This document shows, piece after piece, positions 5,578-7,594 of a stretch of 7,594 bases of DNA. Numbering within the stretch: position 1 is the first letter of the stretch; each line of letters opens with the position of its first letter. A model generated the notes under the pieces. It did no database searches, had not been told where the DNA came from, and worked only from the letters and a program-made list of their open reading frames with translations. This stretch comes from Ruminococcaceae bacterium UBA1772 (GTDB lineage: Bacteria > Bacillota > Clostridia > Oscillospirales > Acutalibacteraceae): the NCBI GenBank assembly GCA_002314645.1, contig DCGS01000025.1:1-7594 (forward strand), given 5' to 3'. Made by a program: the position numbers and the translations under genes.

Positions 5578-7149
5578 GTGAGTAAATTGAAACATAACTT
5601 TAAGAAACTTATTGGTTTGATTCTTTGCTTTGCTCTCGTCTTTACAGTAGTTATGCCACTTAATGCATTGGCTGTTGGTGAAGATGAATTTAGTCTTAAC
5701 TGTGAAGCAACTAATCCTACTGAAGGAAAAATTGTTTTCCATATTCCTGATGGCACAACAACTGCAACAGTTGTAGGCGGAACCATTTCAGATGGAAAGC
5801 TTTTAGTTCTTCATGATTCACTTGGAGATTTAAGACTCCAGTTTGATGAAGCATTTAATAAAGATCAGCTTAATGTAAAAGTAAGTGCTGATGATGGATA
5901 CAGTGTAAACCTTCCAGTAAATGGTGACAATGAAGCATATATTGATGAATCAATCCATTTCCCTGGTGGCACAACTCTTACAATTTCTGTTGAGCCTAAA
6001 GGCCCAGCAGGTGGCCCTGGAGATGAAGGCGGACATGAAGGCTTTGACGGACGTGCATACTTCGTATGGGCATCAGATAATAAGCTTTGCTACCATCTTT
6101 TTGAAGAACTCATTGGACGCGTAGAAGATGACTATCCACTTAACGTTATCAAAGCATCTGAAGTAACAGACCAGAGTGGTAACAACATAGACTATGTATT
6201 TGGTCAAGATATGGCAGACTGGGTACTTGCTCGTGACTTTGAAGATGAAGCAGGAAACGTTAAGTACACAAATGCAGACATTCAGGCAGTTCTTGGTGAC
6301 GGACATGATGACCACGGTATTACTCTTAACCCAGCTGGTGCAGAGAACACAGAAAATTCAATTAATACAAACGGTGACATGAACTTCCGTGCATCTATCA
6401 TAAAAGATGGCTATGAAGCAATTACATTTGAAACAAATGAGGACGAACTTGAATATGTTCCTGGCTTCTTAGATGGTGCGTTCCATAGTTCAACTGTTGA
6501 CATTTCAGGAACAACAAAGAGCAGTCCTGCAGTGTTCAATTTGTATTTACTTGAAAAGACAATAAAGCTTGGCTTGGCTGAGGCATCTAAGAGTCCAATA
6601 AAGTCAGTTAAGGCTTTAGATATTAACCCTGCAGCTGTATCAATCGCTGATAAGGGTGACAGCAACTTTGAAATTACATTCAATTCTAATTTCTATGACA
6701 GAGTTGTATTTGAGTTAACAGACGAAGCAGGCGCAACATACTACATTCGTCTTGCAAGAACACTTATGGAAGTACATGATAACTTCGGTCCAGAAACAAA
6801 GGATCCTAAGGTTGTATCTTATGTTTATTTCCCAGCAGATATGAGCAAGGACGACTTTGAAATAGTTGCTACAATAGTATTCGACGACGGCACTCAGAGA
6901 ACTGAAATGGCAAAGCCAGAGGTTATAGGTTTTGTAAACGGTCAAGACTATGACGGCTATGAGGGCGATGCAGGCAAGAATACAAAAATTGCAGCACTTG
7001 GTGTTGGCGTAACAGATCATGTAACTAACGTGTATTTCACAGCAGTATACAAGGGTGCTCTTGATGGCAACGTATACGGCGGTACACTTGGCGGTTCTGG
7101 TAAGGGCTTCAACTACGATCTTGAAGAAAGAGACGTTATTTTTGAATAA
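5578..7149 (+). CDS. Secreted protein of unknown function, beta-sandwich-like, no surface anchor
   Basis: I do not recognise a named function. From GTG 5578 the protein has 523 residues and a classical signal peptide: basic start MSKLKHNFKK, hydrophobic core LIGLILCFALVFTVVMPL, and an AxA site (A30-L31-A32) with cleavage predicted after A32. An ATG at 5512 would add 22 residues before this signal and lacks a good ribosome binding site; AGGAAAG (5568-5574) favours GTG, though weakly. Residues 33-138 look beta-rich. Residues 139-158 are a glycine- and proline-rich linker (GPAGGPGDEGG). The larger second region includes YFVWASDNKLCYHLFEEL, NFRASIIKDGYEAITFET and FNSNFYDRVVFELTDEAG followed by ATYYIRLAR, which recalls cadherin-like beta-sandwich repeats. 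The mature part is strongly acidic. There is no LPXTG or C-terminal membrane segment; it ends LEERDVIFE. I have a vague memory of similar hypothetical secreted clostridial proteins. The next gene starts 14 bases on, so the two are probably co-expressed and may work together outside the cell. Confidence 0.85.
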   Translation: MSKLKHNFKKLIGLILCFALVFTVVMPLNALAVGEDEFSLNCEATNPTEGKIVFHIPDGTTTATVVGGTISDGKLLVLHDSLGDLRLQFDEAFNKDQLNVKVSADDGYSVNLPVNGDNEAYIDESIHFPGGTTLTISVEPKGPAGGPGDEGGHEGFDGRAYFVWASDNKLCYHLFEELIGRVEDDYPLNVIKASEVTDQSGNNIDYVFGQDMADWVLARDFEDEAGNVKYTNADIQAVLGDGHDDHGITLNPAGAENTENSINTNGDMNFRASIIKDGYEAITFETNEDELEYVPGFLDGAFHSSTVDISGTTKSSPAVFNLYLLEKTIKLGLAEASKSPIKSVKALDINPAAVSIADKGDSNFEITFNSNFYDRVVFELTDEAGATYYIRLARTLMEVHDNFGPETKDPKVVSYVYFPADMSKDDFEIVATIVFDDGTQRTEMAKPEVIGFVNGQDYDGYEGDAGKNTKIAALGVGVTDHVTNVYFTAVYKGALDGNVYGGTLGGSGKGFNYDLEERDVIFE

Positions 7150-7163
7150 GAGGTGAAGAGACA

Positions 7164-7594
7164 ATGAAAAAAATCAGCAAAATTATATCTTTAGTATTGG
7201 CTCTTGCCCTTGTAATGATTTTCCCACTTAGTGCAAGCGCTAAGAGTATTACTTCCATTGAAACTGACGGAAAGGGTGGCCTTTCAGTTTCAGGTAAAAC
7301 AGAAGCTGGAATGCTTGCTGCAGCCGTTGCTGTATATGATGAAAGCGGTAAAGATCTTGTAACAATGGTTACAACAGATGTTGCCTCAGACAACACATTC
7401 ATTACAACAGTAGACGTACCAACAGGTACATACGTTGTAAAGGTTGCTGACTACGAAGGCGGCGACTTTGTTACTGCAACTGTAACAGTAACAGATGCAG
7501 ACGAAACAATTGCCAACACAGACGAACTTACAGCAAAAGAAGTTGCTCCAATCATTGGCTTTGTAGCACTTGGTCTTGCAGTAGTTTCACTTGC
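7164..7594 (+). CDS. Small exported protein with probable C-terminal membrane anchor (3' end outside window)
   Basis: The reading frame is open from ATG 7164 to the last base, giving 143 residues. AGAGGTG (7149-7155), eight bases upstream, is a good ribosome binding site and overlaps the last base of the previous stop codon. The start MKKISKIISLVLALALVMIF followed by PLSASAK is a clear signal peptide with cleavage after ASA (about residue 27). The mature part is a short beta-rich domain, with GGLSVSGKTEAGMLAAAVAV, TFITTVDVPTGTYVVKVADY and ATVTVTDADET. This alternating hydrophobic pattern resembles an Ig-like or Fn3-like module of surface proteins. It ends at the window edge in EVAPIIGFVALGLAVVSL, which looks like the start of a membrane-spanning anchor; a short basic tail would be expected just beyond. 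The gene is transcribed with the secreted protein 14 bases upstream and could display or tether it at the cell surface, which is inference. No function is recognised. Confidence 0.88.
   Translation, partial: MKKISKIISLVLALALVMIFPLSASAKSITSIETDGKGGLSVSGKTEAGMLAAAVAVYDESGKDLVTMVTTDVASDNTFITTVDVPTGTYVVKVADYEGGDFVTATVTVTDADETIANTDELTAKEVAPIIGFVALGLAVVSL

Noticed and set aside
5626..5628. Cysteine 17 of the secreted protein as a lipoprotein attachment site
   Set aside because: The preceding residues are L-I-L, not a lipobox ending in G, A or S, and a good AxA signal peptidase I site follows at A30-A32.
6715..7164. 149-codon open frame on the minus strand over the end of the secreted-protein gene
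   Set aside because: It is antisense to a coding region with clear rightward signals, and the product is a Cys/Val-rich composition artefact.

Overview
The window looks like chromosomal DNA of a moderately AT-rich Gram-positive anaerobe, most likely a clostridial member of the Bacillota. The grounds are an adjacent mutS-mutL pair with an endonuclease-type MutL, strong AGGAGG-like ribosome binding sites, use of GTG starts, and accessory families (DUF3990-like, large two-HTH regulators, secreted beta-sandwich proteins) that I associate with gut and oral Clostridia. The species cannot be named from the sequence.

Layout. (1) Positions 1-2658: the 3' part of mutS and all of mutL, 20 bp apart and closed by a strong intrinsic terminator. 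This is housekeeping mismatch repair. (2) Positions 2659-3986: a two-gene accessory operon with its own palindrome-rich control region. The first gene encodes a DUF3990-like protein with an apparent ADP-ribosyltransferase-type H-Y-E/Q pattern. The second overlaps it by 20 bp and encodes a helical protein ending in an XRE-type helix-turn-helix. The arrangement resembles a toxin-antitoxin or regulated-effector pair. (3) Positions 3987-5390, minus strand: a 467-residue regulator with two N-terminal helix-turn-helix units and a large unnamed C-terminal domain. Its stop codon abuts the stop codon of the convergent XRE gene. Its best terminator is an intrinsic hairpin plus T-tract lying about 150 bp inside that neighbouring gene. 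(4) Positions 5391-5577: a very AT-rich divergent control region with a near-consensus minus-strand promoter overlapped by repeated ACCAAATTG elements, then a perfect hairpin in the leader of the rightward gene. (5) Positions 5578-7594: a rightward operon of two exported proteins. The first is a 523-residue secreted protein without an anchor. The second is a small protein, cut by the window end, with a signal peptide, a short beta-rich domain and what looks like a C-terminal membrane anchor.

How they may work together (inference). The XRE-type protein probably controls its own operon through the GAGTATA palindrome. The two-HTH regulator probably controls itself, and perhaps the divergent exported-protein operon, through the ACCAAATTG repeats. 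mutL transcription is insulated from the accessory block. No tRNA, rRNA, CRISPR array or insertion sequence was seen.
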